Shown here: piece by piece, positions 34,081 to 47,900 of the stretch | Numbering within the stretch: the stretch's first letter is position 1 | Layout: each line of letters starts with the position of its first letter | Source: Ridgeia piscesae | Taxonomy: Eukaryota; Annelida; Polychaeta; Sabellida; Siboglinidae | DNA: 64,000 nucleotides | Direction of reading: 5' to 3' | Assembly: GCA_025642075.2 (NCBI GenBank) | Contig: JAODUO010000984.1 | Location: 107,899-171,898 of the forward strand | Position numbers and translations under genes: made by a program | The notes under the pieces: model-generated | The model's database searches: none | What the model saw: only the letters and a program-made list of their open reading frames with translations | What the model was told of the DNA's origin: nothing

Positions 34081-35227
34081 AATTTAATTTGACCCTAGTT
34101 TAGTAACTGGGCAACTATTATTTTGATTCCTTAATGTAAATAATAGCTCTCACGCATGTTGAGAATTATGACATTTTCGTTGACCTGTCACCTCTTAATT
34201 GGGTACAAATGGAAAATTCCTAACTTACCGGTAATCCTATTTGAATTATGACACATTTCTTTATGAAAGGGTAGCACTGGGAAGGAAAGTCTTACACAGG
34301 TATCATTATACCCTCTGTACTTTTTGACTCTATGAATCAGGCAGTCAGTCATTGGTCCTCCACTCTCCACCATCCTAATTTTCCGGGATTGGGGGCCTCC
34401 TGGCCCCCTTCTGGCAACGCCACTAGCACCAACAACCAACAATCTAGAATCAACTCCCTATTACAATTAAATCTTCAGAAACTATATATTGCCACCATTC
34501 ATAATAAAATTAAAATGTATTTGTTTGAAATTGCTTGTCCACCATAACTTTTCAGCAGTTCCATGCTCCAGTGATAACCTTTGCCATGATTAGTGTTTGT
34601 TGCACCTCTGAGCTTGCATTTTCAAGGATATAGGTGCTGTTGAAGTGTTACAATTATTATTATTATTACTATTATTATTATATTGATATAATTGCTTATT
34701 TTGTCGTTTGTTTACTCATTTGTATATTTTGCTACCCCAAACTAATATGCTATAGTGGGCATATATTATATTGTAGGTTGGGTATGCAGTGTTTTAGACT
34801 CTTAGGAATACCACATATTCTTGATATTTTATTAACATAAAACTTTGATAGATAGACCATGTTAAAATAGAGTCTATTATTTAAAAAAAAATTGTGTCAC
34901 TCATTTTACCAGTATGTTATTGAGTGCTATATTAGATATTTCATGGTTCTTATATTTTCTCTGCTTATTGTAGAAGATCATAATTTAAGTTTTTGTAACG
35001 TTCAGGGAAAGTTTGTTGCTAGCCAAATTTTTATTTTAGTCAATTCTGAATTTGTACTGTTTGGTATAGCCAAGTCATTGTTTTGTATGTTGTGGCAGTG
35101 TCATTGACATAGGTATATATATGACTGGACAGGTGGTTGCTGCTGCAAGATCATTGATGTATAAAATTATTAGGAATAACAGTGTCCTTGAAATTGAGTA
35201 ATTATTTCTAAGGTTGACTCTGTGTGA
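34081..35227. other. Intergenic, unassigned
   Basis: Contains a (TTA)n/(ATT)n stretch at 34648-34683 and, at about 34385-34430, GGGGGCCTCCTGGCCCCC beside GGCAACGCCACTAGC. No gene is seen. Confidence 0.5.
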
Positions 35228-35405
35228 TTATATTGTACATATTGTTATTTGTGTAGTAAATAGTTGCAAGAACCATTCCAGTTCAATATTTTTATCATAA
35301 TATTTACGTTTGTTGATAAGGTTTGTATAGTTGATTGTGTCAAAGGCTTTTGACAGACCCATAAATATTGCCATTGGCGGCTCTTTTTGTAAATAAAATA
35401 TTATT
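35228..35405 (-). pseudogene. Small LINE reverse-transcriptase fragment
   Basis: On the minus strand the frame reads AIFMGLSKAFDTINYTNLIN and then KRKYYDKNIELEWFLQLF. The block F-x-D/G-L-S-K-A-F-D-T-I-N-(H/Y) is RT motif A of jockey/CR1-type LINEs; Asp is retained in AFDTI. It is bounded by (ATT)n at 35398-35420. Only about 55 codons remain. Confidence 0.75.
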
Positions 35406-35420
35406 ATTATTATTAATTTA

Positions 35421-35898
35421 TTCAGCCTCCGTTGCCGGAGAAGAAACATTACATACATGTTCATATGTACAATCGCATATAACGGACACACGGTGTATAT
35501 TCTTTCAACTAATTCAGCTATTGCAAGCGAGTTCTCTGAATACGGGAGCCTTGTGATAAACACAAAATGTAGGGCCTAATGCATGCTAATTTTGGAATAC
35601 CGTACAAACATCTTAAGTACAGAATCTTTTGCTGCCAGTTCGTATATAAAACTCATCCTATGATAAATTGCCGTGACGTCATGTGAATATCGTCCTGGCC
35701 GCGACCACAAGCGCGCGCAGCTAGTATGTTGTGTTAACGAGTTTGTTTGGGACGAGTTGTATCCGATCGAGTGTTCAATGGTGTCGTGTTTATACGGGAA
35801 GCTGTTTATACTGGCTGCGTTGTGTTAACTACGGATCTTTTCTATTTGGCTGGCGTTTTAATTTTATGTCACTGATTTAGGCGTTGCCGTTGGTTAAC
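35421..35898 (+). promoter_or_regulatory. Upstream region of gene B
   Basis: The stretch before the gene B start codon is richer in CG than its surroundings (GCGCGCGCAGC near 35712, TCCGATCGAG near 35764), which suits a promoter region. No TATA box or transcription start can be placed with confidence, and no clear match to the gene A upstream region was found. Confidence 0.35.
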
Positions 35899-35962
35899 AT
35901 GTTGCTGTTTTGTGTAATAGTTATACTGCTAAGTGTGAATAATGCTGTTGCAATAAGTACCG
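35899..35962 (+). CDS. Gene B exon 1: signal peptide
   Basis: [20 protein letters not shown], a typical signal peptide with probable cleavage after Ala18. The donor is ACCG|GTAAGT, phase 1. Against gene A exon 1 there are 12 differences in 58 aligned bases plus a 6-base insertion; half of the differences are silent. Confidence 0.8.
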
Positions 35963-38900
35963 GTAAGTTTTACATTCCTGGTCGTACGTTCACGTTTCTC
36001 GCGTCATTGCCAGTATGGACGCGTCGTCTCGTCGTACTACTGCTAGTAGGCCTACTAGCATTTAATAAGGATATTCGATTAATATCATAAGTCCGTTATA
36101 ATAACATGACTAACTATAGGGGTGCCTACCGTAAAAAAATGCTTGAAATAAATACTTACAATTTATAAGACCTGTTGGCAGTGTTAATTGGCCTAAATTA
36201 TTACGGCCTTTTAAAACCGTTTTTCCCCACCTTATTATCGACGTGTATGTGTTCGCAATGTGATTCTACATCACTTCCGGTACAAAGAAGTCATATTTAA
36301 TTTTTTTTAATTCGTGTTTTCGAACAATTTAAACACGCTGAGTCGAAGTAAACAACGCGATGTCACCGCTGCAAATATGGCGCGAGCTGTAGGCGCCTCC
36401 CAGAGACGCCTCCCATCGGCGTCGCGTTGTTTACTTCGACTCGGCGTGTTTAAATTATTCTAAAACACAAATAAAAAAAATCATCTGACTTCTTTGCATT
36501 GGAACTGATGTAGAATCACATTGCGAACACATACACATCGATATAAGGTGGAAAGAAACGGTTTTAAAAGGCCGTAATAATAATTTAGGCCAGTTAAGTA
36601 TAAGATTACCGTTTTTTGTCTTTGGAGTCTTGTATGTACAATAACATAATTTATAAATTTAATAAATATGAGCATTATTCATAATTAAATGAGAACCGAA
36701 AGAAACAACCACAAGTCACAACTGGGACATCATACAGCATATGGCTGTTTAAGGATTTATTTTCATATGGCATGACATTGACAGGCAGTACTTAGTAATT
36801 GTGTTTTGAGAACTTGGTCATTCCGAATGAATGCAACCAAAATTCCACAAATTGGTTGCTGTCATCTGTTAAATTTTGGAATAGATCAGTATGGTAATAG
36901 GAAACTAAGAGTCTTTGGCAAGAATCCAAAATTTGAGCGTTCTAGCTTAAACAGTTTTTAAGTTATGACAGTTTAAAATTTGGGACTTAGACATTTTTCG
37001 ACCGCTTGTTTAAAATAAATAATTGTATTTACATTTCACTAGTCAGTATCTTCTGCACTCTTTAGCCTGTGTCAGTGAAATTGTGTGGAGTTGTTCTATA
37101 TAATATAGAGATTACATAACTACAATTAGAACATAAATACAGTGTACAGTTAAGATGAAAAACATCATGATTTATTTTAAATATCACTTACGAGAGGGTT
37201 TTCAGACCCTGATTGTGAGCAAAATACACATACCTTAGATACAAATTGTACATATTTGGTATTTAAACATACAAAATGTGCAAATCTGAGAAATATGGCA
37301 AGTCTGATTGCCTTAATTATGAATCTATGCAAAGATGGTATGTTATTATATTTCTTAAAATCAACTTCTGACCGAAAAAAGTCGACGAGGCATAGCTTAT
37401 ATTGTCACAAAACTTTTCTTATGTGTAAGCTCATTCCTATAACTCAAATAACTAGTAAGTCTCAATATCCTTCCGAGGTTCCTTCACACACAAAAATGGC
37501 ATACGTCTGGGTGCCCCAATTTAAAAAATAAATTGCTTGTGATATACAAGAGGGTTTTCAGACATTGATTGCAAGCTAAATATGGATGGTTCAATGAACT
37601 GTTGTGCCAGTTTGATATAATTATATGCATAACATTGTGTATTATCAAAGCAATATGACATGCCTGACTCTCTTAATTATGAATCTACACATACCCAAAT
37701 GTGCTAAAAAAAATCTAAAAAATTAGCAATCTTCTGACCATAAAAGGTTAACGTGGATTAGAAGATATTGTTATGAAACATTTACCAGCCATAAACTAAT
37801 CGAAACACATAAATAACAAGTAACTCTCAATATCCTTCTCCAAGTTCCATGCTTCCTTCTCAAGAAGAATGAGGACCCATTGGTACCCAGAACTTACCAA
37901 TAAACCACTTGCGAGCAGGTTTTCAAGCACGGATTTTGTGTTAAACATATGTGTTGTTGGTAATATTTGTAAATATCAGATATCTATGCATATCAGTATA
38001 CATTTTCAGGGAGTTTTGCTTGTCTTGTTGTCTTAATTATGAATATGTACATATTAAAACTTGTGTATATAGATCTGTTTACAAGGCATAAAGCAAACAC
38101 AAGCAAATTTATAAAACTTCTCATACAAATATAAGTTATATAAATTATAATTTACTGACAGTTCTACCTTGTGGGAATGGGTACATTTTCAATTTATGTC
38201 ACAGTACTTACATGTACAGGGTACACGTATACTGCTTTTACCCAGTGATGGGTCTGCTGCCCAGTACACAAATTTCAAGAATGTTGCAAATATTCGTCAC
38301 CAGAGTGATGACTTTGCAACCAGCCATGGTAAAAACACATGCGATGGAACTGGAGGAACAGTGAAACGGCTGGCACCACGGGCAAGTCTTCAAAGTCCAC
38401 TGGAAGGACAGATCTTGTCAGTGAGACAGTTGTTTGACTGGTGTGTGTGTAATATCCAACATATTACATTCTTTTTCGTCACTGCTGCTGACGTTGACAG
38501 CCACAGAGCATTGTTAGATGACCGATTTGTATCTGCTTGAACCATCCCAGGAACACGAGATAAGCACTCGTTTGTTCCACTGTCTCACACTGACATGAAG
38601 GTCAGCAGATTATCAGGTGAAGAAGTTCACCTCATTGACAAGCAGGGAAACATGGATGTCCCAGCTGTCCAAGGTCCAACAAGCCTGCCTTTCCAGCCAG
38701 GCACACACATGTTGCTTCCATGTATGATGGACACTGGTGGTTAGGTTGCATAACTGAAGTCTGTCTGAAACATGAGGACTACATGCAACCTTGTGGGCAA
38801 GCAGTGTTATTCAGCTGGCCAAAGAATGATGACATGTGTTGGGTTCCACATGCACGTGTGTTATGCTCTGTTCCGATCCCACGAACAAGAAGCGAGAGAC

Positions 38901-41900
38901 AGTGCAAAGTTGCTGATGCAACCAGGGAGGAGATTGGTGTTGCATTTGAAATATTCCAGCAAATGCATCAATGAGACATATCCCTATGACTTTGTTGCTG
39001 GGTGACATTATTAAAAAAAAAAAAAAACTTCAGTTGTTCACTACATCTGACAAAAATTTGAAGATCAATATGCACAGAATCACTACTGTCTAGTAAACGT
39101 TTTGTAGCTCATTATTTTATAGATCTATACCATTTTTAATATGACATTGTACAGATTCATAATTAAAACAGTCAAACAAGTACAAATTCCTTAGAAAGTT
39201 GTGATAAATATGCCTAAGAACAGTGTGTTAATAACTCTGAAATTGTTAAATTAATGCAGGTAGAGCAAGAGTTGACACGCAAAGAACTAAAATTGACTAA
39301 AGGTTCAAAAAAGTTCATAGAAGTAAAATTGTTCAAAAGGTTCAAAGAACTAAAATTTACCACAGGTTCAGAATTTACATAAATATGCTCATTATTGGGA
39401 TAACATGATTCGCCTTTCAAATAACCTTAAATTACTTATTTAGAATGACTTTTGCCGAAAATACTGCGACTTCCAATTTCATAGGCGGACGATGAATTCC
39501 AGCACCAGTATTGTGTTTTGTGTGGCAAAGTTTTATGCCTAACATTTGCAGTATACTGCATCATACGACTTCAGCCTAGCATTATACTGATCTTTTCTAA
39601 CGAGATGCAACCTATTTATCTTATTTTCAAACAATTAGTAACTACAAATCTTGATTGCAATTAAAAAGCCATTGACTTGAAGCCCAGTTGTAGTGATGAT
39701 GTGCGAAACCAGGACTGGCAGGAGGGAAATGCGATTGATCACTGATGTTGGCACGAAACAAACAATGCCTTGCTCCATATTTATTGAGTAATTGATGCTA
39801 ATCCAACAATTTGGACCCCTCCACTTTTTAAAATGTTGCCCTACTATTAATATGTGAATCAATTGAGTGTAATTTGAATATGATAAACATAATTTGGTAA
39901 CAAGATAAACAAAAAAACTGCTTTGTTTATTCACTTAAACCCCGTTCTGTAGTAAGTATGCTATTAATTTCTTTGCTGTGAATATAAATCTAGTTTCTGT
40001 CCGTTTTGGTTGGTTGGTTGGTTTTGTAAGCACATTCATTCAATAATTAGATGTAGCGATTTTCAAGTTGAAAGGGTTAGACCTGCAATTGTACCTTTCT
40101 ACTTTCAGATTATGAGTTTTTCCAGTCAGAGAATGCGACCTTTACGTGTGAGCATAGCAAGACATTGAGTGAGTTGTCCCGAGTGGAATGGAAGATAGGC
40201 ACACAAAGCTGTGCCCTGATGTACATTAAAAATGGAGCCATCAAAAGCACAACGTACAATTGTGGCTTTGAACATCGTGCAACAAACTTCACCTTAACTA
40301 GTTTAATGTTGTCCGAAATGAAATCATTCGATGATGGTGAATTCAGCTGTACTACAACATTGGCCGATCGCACCACCGTAGACGTTGTCACACATTTCAA
40401 TGTGTCTGTCAAAGGTAAGTTTCTGTTAATACTTCTGTTAGTGTTAAGTAGAGGAATAGACGTATTTCAAATTTTCAATGTCAAAGATAAGGAATTAAGC
40501 TTCGATTCATGATCATTTATTAATTGTGTTGTTTTTGTGTTGTTAATTTGTTGTTTCATTCTGTGTGCAAGCATGTATAAATGTATCAAATTCAGTTTAT
40601 TTCATAGTAAACTCTTATTACACTATGACTGTGTTTTCATACTCCATCACAATAATGTGCTTTTACATCATTTGTGTGTTTTAGATATCTATTGGTTTTT
40701 CTGAATAGTAATGAATATGTTCGACTGGTAAACGTTAGCTGTACAATTACATAAACCAGCAATAATTATTTGTGTGCATTCAATGCATAGTACATTTTTA
40801 ATTAGCAGAATTTTTTTTATTTTACCTGTCTGAATACACATGGTCACTTTGATACATCTGTCAGTCTCAGTGCAATTTCACACATTTTATGGGTAGTATG
40901 TACATGCTAAGTATGATTACAAATGTTGTAATGTCTGTTTGAAAATGTTTGTCATAAACTTTAATGAAGTGCATACTGAATATCGGCAGTTACAATAATA
41001 AAACAGATAGTAAACATCAATGACACATTAAGTTAAATAACAAATATACCACTCCACTGACAATCCATGTTATGCTTATAAAGTTTAATTTAGGGTTATG
41101 ATTTGAGTTCACCAATATTTCTTAAAAAAACAATTAATTAGCAACACTTAACTAGCTTAGTTACCCTACATACCTTTTGAAAGCAATCATATATATAGTC
41201 ACAAAGCATGCAAAGAGTTAGTTTGTTTTGTTTCATCTTGTTTTTTGTTAAAGGGATCCTGTGATAATTTTAGACTCTGTAATGTACCCAGCTTTAATCC
41301 TTTCAACCAAAGGTCCACCATGCACTGTTTACACCAATCTCTCAGAAAACATTCAGCAACTTTTTATCAAATCTTGCATAGACTTATTTTAGGGTTTTCA
41401 TGACAGAACATTGCAACAACTCATGTAATAAGTGCATCAAATTTATTATGGCAAAAATGGGGCCGTCCGGTCAGATCTCTTTGGGGTCAGCTGTGACAGC
41501 CTGAGAACAGGATGTGAGACTGGGATGTTTCACTGACAGATGTGGTCTGGGGCCAACTACTTCACCAATCATGTGACTGTGGTCACATGACCAGGATCCC
41601 GGGTCTGCATGTCTCTGGGTGTGAAGTCATGTCAAAAAGATGTGTTGACACTGAATGCCCCAGAATCTGCCACTATGCATGGGAAATCTGTATTTGATAG
41701 AAATATTCTAAGGGCCCCATCTAGGGCTGTCAGAGGCCCCAAAACTGGTAAATGTTAACATCTCATAATTTGTTAGTCCTTTGGGCCAAAGATCCAATGG
41801 ACTTTTGGCATAATTTTATGTAAGCCATCCACTGTGAACTCTCAGATCTCAGAAACAGTTGAAGATTTTTTTTCTTCAAATTTTGCATAGATATTTCTTA

Positions 41901-44900
41901 GGATCTCAATATGCACAAGAAATGTATACTTGATTGACACATTTTAAAGCCTTCTATAGTCCTTTCAGGCCTAAAAGTGGTACACTTTAAGTTTCCTATT
42001 TTATTCAAACACTTTTGTGAAGCTTTTCCTCTAAATTGGTTTAGACGTACCAGGTATGTCTGAGGATATCTTCTTTTTTGTACACAAGAAATGTGTAGTT
42101 CACTAGTCTTTTGTAAGGGCATCTTGGGGCCTCCCAAAAAAAGCAAAATGTTGCCAGTTTATGCATGAACGTTTTTCTCCTCAGGACATGTGAACATCTG
42201 TGTATTTCACTAGTGGCCACTGGCCAGGCCTCAGTCAGAGGGCGGCTGAACAGTCTTCTATTGTTGATGGATCATAGCATATGGACCCAATGGAAAATGG
42301 ACCCTGGGTCCATATTGCCTATAGAATATGGACCCCCCCATATAATTTGGACCTGGGGGTCCATATTCTATGGGGGTCCATATACTATATATGTCATATG
42401 ATATGGACCCCCCCATAGAAAATGGACCCATGTCCATAATCTATAGAGGGTCCATGTTCTATATGTGTTATAGAATATGGACCCCCTATATAAAATGGAC
42501 CCTGGGTTGTATTGTTGATATAATTTTTTCCTGATGTAATTTAGAAACCGAGCCAGATCTGTGATTCCAAAGGCGTTGCAATTTAGCATCTCTTACAAGT
42601 TCTTAGTAGCACGTGTGAGCACTGTTGAAAGGGAGACTGGTCCATTCAAAGTTTCAAAATATGAACTGGTCTTACATGAAACATTAACACAATTATTTTC
42701 TCAGTGTATTGTATTTTGTTGAGATGACAATAAATAAACGAATGAGTAAATAGTACTCTTAGTTATAGTTATTCAACCATCCCACAATATGGAACAATTC
42801 ACACATTTTAGCAGTTAATAGGATACCCAGTTTTCATAGTCAAAGATGACTAACATGGTAGCTAAAATGTAAAAATAATAAAAACAAAATACCAAATACA
42901 GTTCAGCTTTTAAAAAGGGGAGTCCAAATTTAATAAGCGGGGTCCAAATTATATAATAGAATATGGACCCGCGGGTCCAATTTCTATAAGGGTCCATATT
43001 ATATCTGCCAGGGGGCACTGTGGCTAATCTCAAGTGACAGCAGTGATATAGATATAGATCCCAGTTTAAGTGGACAGTACTGTGCCTGCATGTTTTAAGG
43101 TATATCTTCATAACTACTGATTTTCTCTAAATGAAAGTTGTGTTTATCCTGATGTTTGTTTAATTATCTTTAATAATATGTAACTGTGAAGTGTCTATAC
43201 ACTGGTTAAGTAAGTGGCAAACGTAGAAATTTTTTATTCTCCACAGCTGTAGAGTTAAAATTCATAGACTTTATTGTCAGCTGCATAAATTCACACAATT
43301 TGGCTGTTTCTGATCATCTCATATGAATAACCAGATATCAATTCTAACTGGTATCTGGTTATTCTCTTCATTGTAATCACGTTTAAATGATTACAACGAA
43401 GAGCCTATGTCCCTAGGCAGTGCTATGATTAACCAAAACACATAACCTCAAGTAATTTCCTGAAATGAATGTGTTTAGATAGAAGAATAAATCATGTATA
43501 TTCAACAAGCATGCTATATAGAACATTGCTGTTTTCTTAATGTTCTATTCCTGGTTTTGATTGCAGTGAGACCAAACAGTCAACATCTCCTAGTTAATGA
43601 CAAATCCTACACCTGCTCTGTTGAGGTGACAGTGGACAATACTGTCGACAATTTAATCTTGAAGTGTTCGGTGGAATCCAAACCTCAAGCCACATTCACC
43701 TGGTCCACCGAACCACCATTGAGTGGACCTCTGGTGAACTCTACAGACTGTGTCCAAGACAACACCAACCTGGTGTACACCTGCACCAATACCCTGACAC
43801 TGCCAAGTGATAAAGTCATCCAGACTGGCAAAATTGTGGTCACGTGTGATGCTGAGGCTGCTGGTAACACAACAGACATCTGTGTCACACTGGGTGAGTC
43901 CACCACATGTGTGTTTGCTTTTTACTGATTTTTCTACTTTACTAACTTGAATATGGTATGCAAAATTTACTGTCTAACAAACTGATGCCATGTTCCCTGG
44001 TGCATAAAGGACGGCATGTTTTGAGTGTGTTTTCAAGGCGTATATCTTTAATACCAGACATGGCAGGCAAGCAGCCTCAGTATATCGACTGTGATTGGGG
44101 CGTGCATATTCTCCGTTCGGTTTATCCATTCTAATGATTGTTTTATGAAATGTCCTAGCTCTGTCTATAGGTGACTTGTTAACTTTTTGGACATTTAGGC
44201 TGGCATAGATGCTGCAAACCAGTATTTGAAATAATGCAGTAATCCTATACTCTCTAGTGTTTACAAAGTGTGTAAAATAAATTCTACTGCTCATTCCTAA
44301 TCATTTTTAATCTAATTTAATCCTGACTTGATGCCTTAGTTGAATCACTGCATAGTAAATTCACATTCTTCCCTTGGTCATCATAAGCCCGGTGTCAGAT
44401 AATAGTGAGTCATTTATAGTAAATCCTATCCACGACATTACCCACTTCACTGTCCCCATGTTTTATTGCTCTTATTAGAATTATTAATTTATTAAGTGGA
44501 TTTACAGTATTCTAATGTTCTGACTGAAGCATAGGAACTAAGATGAGGGCATCTGTGTCAGTTTCAGTCGTTTTTTCTTCATGATATTGGATCCAAATGT
44601 ATAAATCCTGCCTGCCTGATCTATGATTAGTAGAAAAAAACCAGTTGTCTTGGGATAAAGAAAGACCCAAAGGTGAATGGTGTTTTCATGAAATGATATG
44701 CAAAATTGATATGCACATGTAGTTACATTATTAGTATGGAGTTATGTATGTAGTATAAAAAATATATGTAAGCACTACATTCCCACGTTGTCACATGGTT
44801 ATCTTTTTATGGCAGATTCCCATCTGCTTTGTTGAATAGTGTACTTCATCTGTTCTCATTTCAGTTGTCTCACCTGTACATTTACAGGTGAGACAACTAC

Positions 44901-47900
44901 AACTTGACAGTTGTTCCTGATGCCTTGTCTTCCACTTTTATCAAATGTCTGTGGCACAATGTAAAAAACCACTAGATACAAGCGTGCATGTTGTGTCACA
45001 GTATAATTTAGTGGCTTGTCACCAATGCCTGCAGAGCTGAAATAATTTTTATGAACACAGTATGAACTATATACCCGAGTGTAGGTAAAACACACACGTC
45101 AACAACAAGTTGTACAACCCAGGCGCCTACTACAAGTGACAACAATGAGCCTACTACAATTGGCAACAATGAGCCTACTACAACTGACAACAATGAACTA
45201 ACTACAACTGACAACAATGAGCCTACTACAATTGGCAACAATGAGCCTACTACAACTGACAACAATGAACTAACTACAACTGACAACAATGAGCCTACTA
45301 CAACTGGCAACAATGAGCCTACTACAACTGATAACAATGAAAAAACTACAACTGACAACAATGAGCCTACTACAACTGGCAACAATGAGCCTACTACAAC
45401 TGGCTACAACGAGCCTACAACAACAGTTACTACAACTACTACAAACACTGCACCAGCCACAATGACTGTTGTCAGTGAGACAACTAGTTCCAACACCAAG
45501 AATGGTGGTCAGTTCGTCTCAACAGAAGGTATCCACATACCTGGAACTGCTGCATGTAGCAGTATATCATTATTACAACTTTTTAAACATGTCTTCAACA
45601 AACTGTCTCAACATGTATATTTCATAATGCATATTTGTATTATAATCTTATCTGTGTAGCTACAACTAAACTGTACAATTGAAAGCAACAGAACAATTTG
45701 ATAAATAATGTCAATAATTGCATTCTTTGGATTTGGAACCCTAGTTTTGTAAAGAATAATACAATATAGATAATCCATTTCGAACACCGGGGTATTACAT
45801 GTGATTATTCACATATTAATTATGTTGTAAGTGAACAGTTCTGAAAAGGTTGTAACAGTGTTACATTGTAATATGAACATTTTAACTTTCAAAAAAAAAT
45901 TGTTTTGAACCACTCAAATTGACATGTGAAAACAAGATTTTTTAATTGAAATGCAGAAATGGATTTAAGATTAAACCACAGGTACAAGAAGTACTTTGAC
46001 AACAAATTTGGTATCGACCAATGAGGCTACGTCACCATTGACTCTGGCGACCACAGACGAAATCAGCAGCATCAGTTTTACTGATACACCTAACACTACT
46101 TTGGTCCAAATGCCAACTGTCACTGCAACTGCTAATGCACTCACAGCTATGGACATCTCAAACACCAGCCATGTGACAACAGATGGAACCTTGACAGTTT
46201 CCCCTGCAGGTATCCACACCTGGTGTGCCTGTGTGATGTCACAGAGTGGATCACTTTCTGCTAGATGTGGCCTGTTGGTTGCATTGTCACCACTACACGC
46301 ATTCTGTGTTACTGCTTGGGCCAACTGTTCTTCTGCTGAGGCTTCTGACAATGGAAATGTAGTTAATGTACATGTTTGTAATCTTCTTCTGCTGTGCTAT
46401 GGTAAAGATAACAGTAATAATACATATTTCTCCTACATCGTCTCATCCTCTGTGTGGTTTTCCTATGTAGCCTAATCTAACCTTTATGAAGCAAGTGTGA
46501 CTCTGTTCTGCTTATGATCTTTTTCATCATTACATCATGTTGGTACTATGTTTAAATTATGGTGTTTCTATAATTTGGTTCCACGCCATTTAAAGACCAG
46601 CCAATCTGATGTTTTTCTCTCACTGTGATTCTTGTAGACTGCACCTCTGACAATAATAATAATAATTACTGTTGACACTTTAAACAGCTAGGAATTAACA
46701 TATGTATTACTTGTTAATAGTTGAATTTGAACAGTTCTTTCAGACCTAGCAAAAATTTGGCTAGATTTATAGATAATATAATTTGGCTAGATTTATAGAT
46801 AATATAAACAGTAAACAAACACAGCATGACAGAGACTACTTCCCCTTAAGTGTATTGTCCATTAATTGCAGCTGCTGAAATTACTACTACAACCACTACT
46901 ACTACAACGATTACTCAACCAGGTAAATGTTGTAGTCAGAGAGCTACACTGCATGAGACATAACTTCCTGGGAGGGTTCCATGGTGTAGATGTTTAATGG
47001 TGGATTCCCGTTATGTGTATCACAATCTTCAGCAGAGCATATTTAATTTGTTGGGAACATGACAAAGGTTCTAATATTTAACAATAATATACAGTAGTCT
47101 AGATGCACTAAACTGCCTTGGCTAGTTTGTCACCAAACAACCTGAATAACAGTATACTTGATGCACCTCTATGTCTGATGCCTGTCAAACTGTTCTGACA
47201 CATCTTCAATTAACACTATCACTTGTGTATCATTAACTACACTGCCTCCATACTAAAGTCTGTATTGCCATCTATCTTACAACTGCAAATTTTTGCTTGG
47301 TCTTTTGCACTGAATTGTACATACACTGCTTCTAAAACATCTCATGGCAATTTGTGTGTCCATTTCAGTGAAATTTCCAGTTTACCAAACTGGTGCAATA
47401 ATTCTTTAAGAGAAATGCTTCACAAACGTGTTTGCTTATGCTAATAATAACCACAACACTGCTGCTACAGTGCAGTAATAATTTGAAAGTGCATGTATTT
47501 AAATATGTTGTCCTACAAATGGCTATTACTGTTCTACAGAGTTGGCCAGAATAGAGTAATATAATATTTGGTTCTTCACATATGTTGTACATAACCCTTG
47601 CAGCTCCAGCCCCGACTACAACCATGACAACTACAACAACCACAACTACAGGTACCACTTGTTTTCAGAGAAACACACTTCACTTTGATGACATGGTGAT
47701 GCCAGCACGTTTGTCTTTGTAGATTTGCTGCTTACAATTTGCACTTATTTCCATTTTATTGTTACTTTTCAGTTGCTGCATGCATATGATTCTTCTTTTC
47801 AGTCGTTGCTGCACTCTTTTAATCTTATGTCACTGATTCACTGTTATATTTAAGCTTATGTTGGTATTGTCATACATGAACATAATTATAAATTTATAGA

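Larger units (their letters stand above)
35963..40108. other. Gene B intron 1
   Basis: Contains a foldback element, a three-copy tandem repeat and a decayed transposon-derived coding region (each listed). The final 25 bases are nearly identical to gene A intron 1. Confidence 0.6.

Noticed and set aside
45008..45385. Minus-strand frame of Val-Val-Ser-Leu-Leu repeats
   Set aside because: It is the antisense of the gene B mucin repeat; the plus strand has splice sites and the right phase.
46210..46475. Open frame running on from gene B exon 5 into intron 5
   Set aside because: No stalk composition after the donor; the clear donor and consistent phase with the next exons argue for splicing. Retained-intron isoform left only as a possibility.
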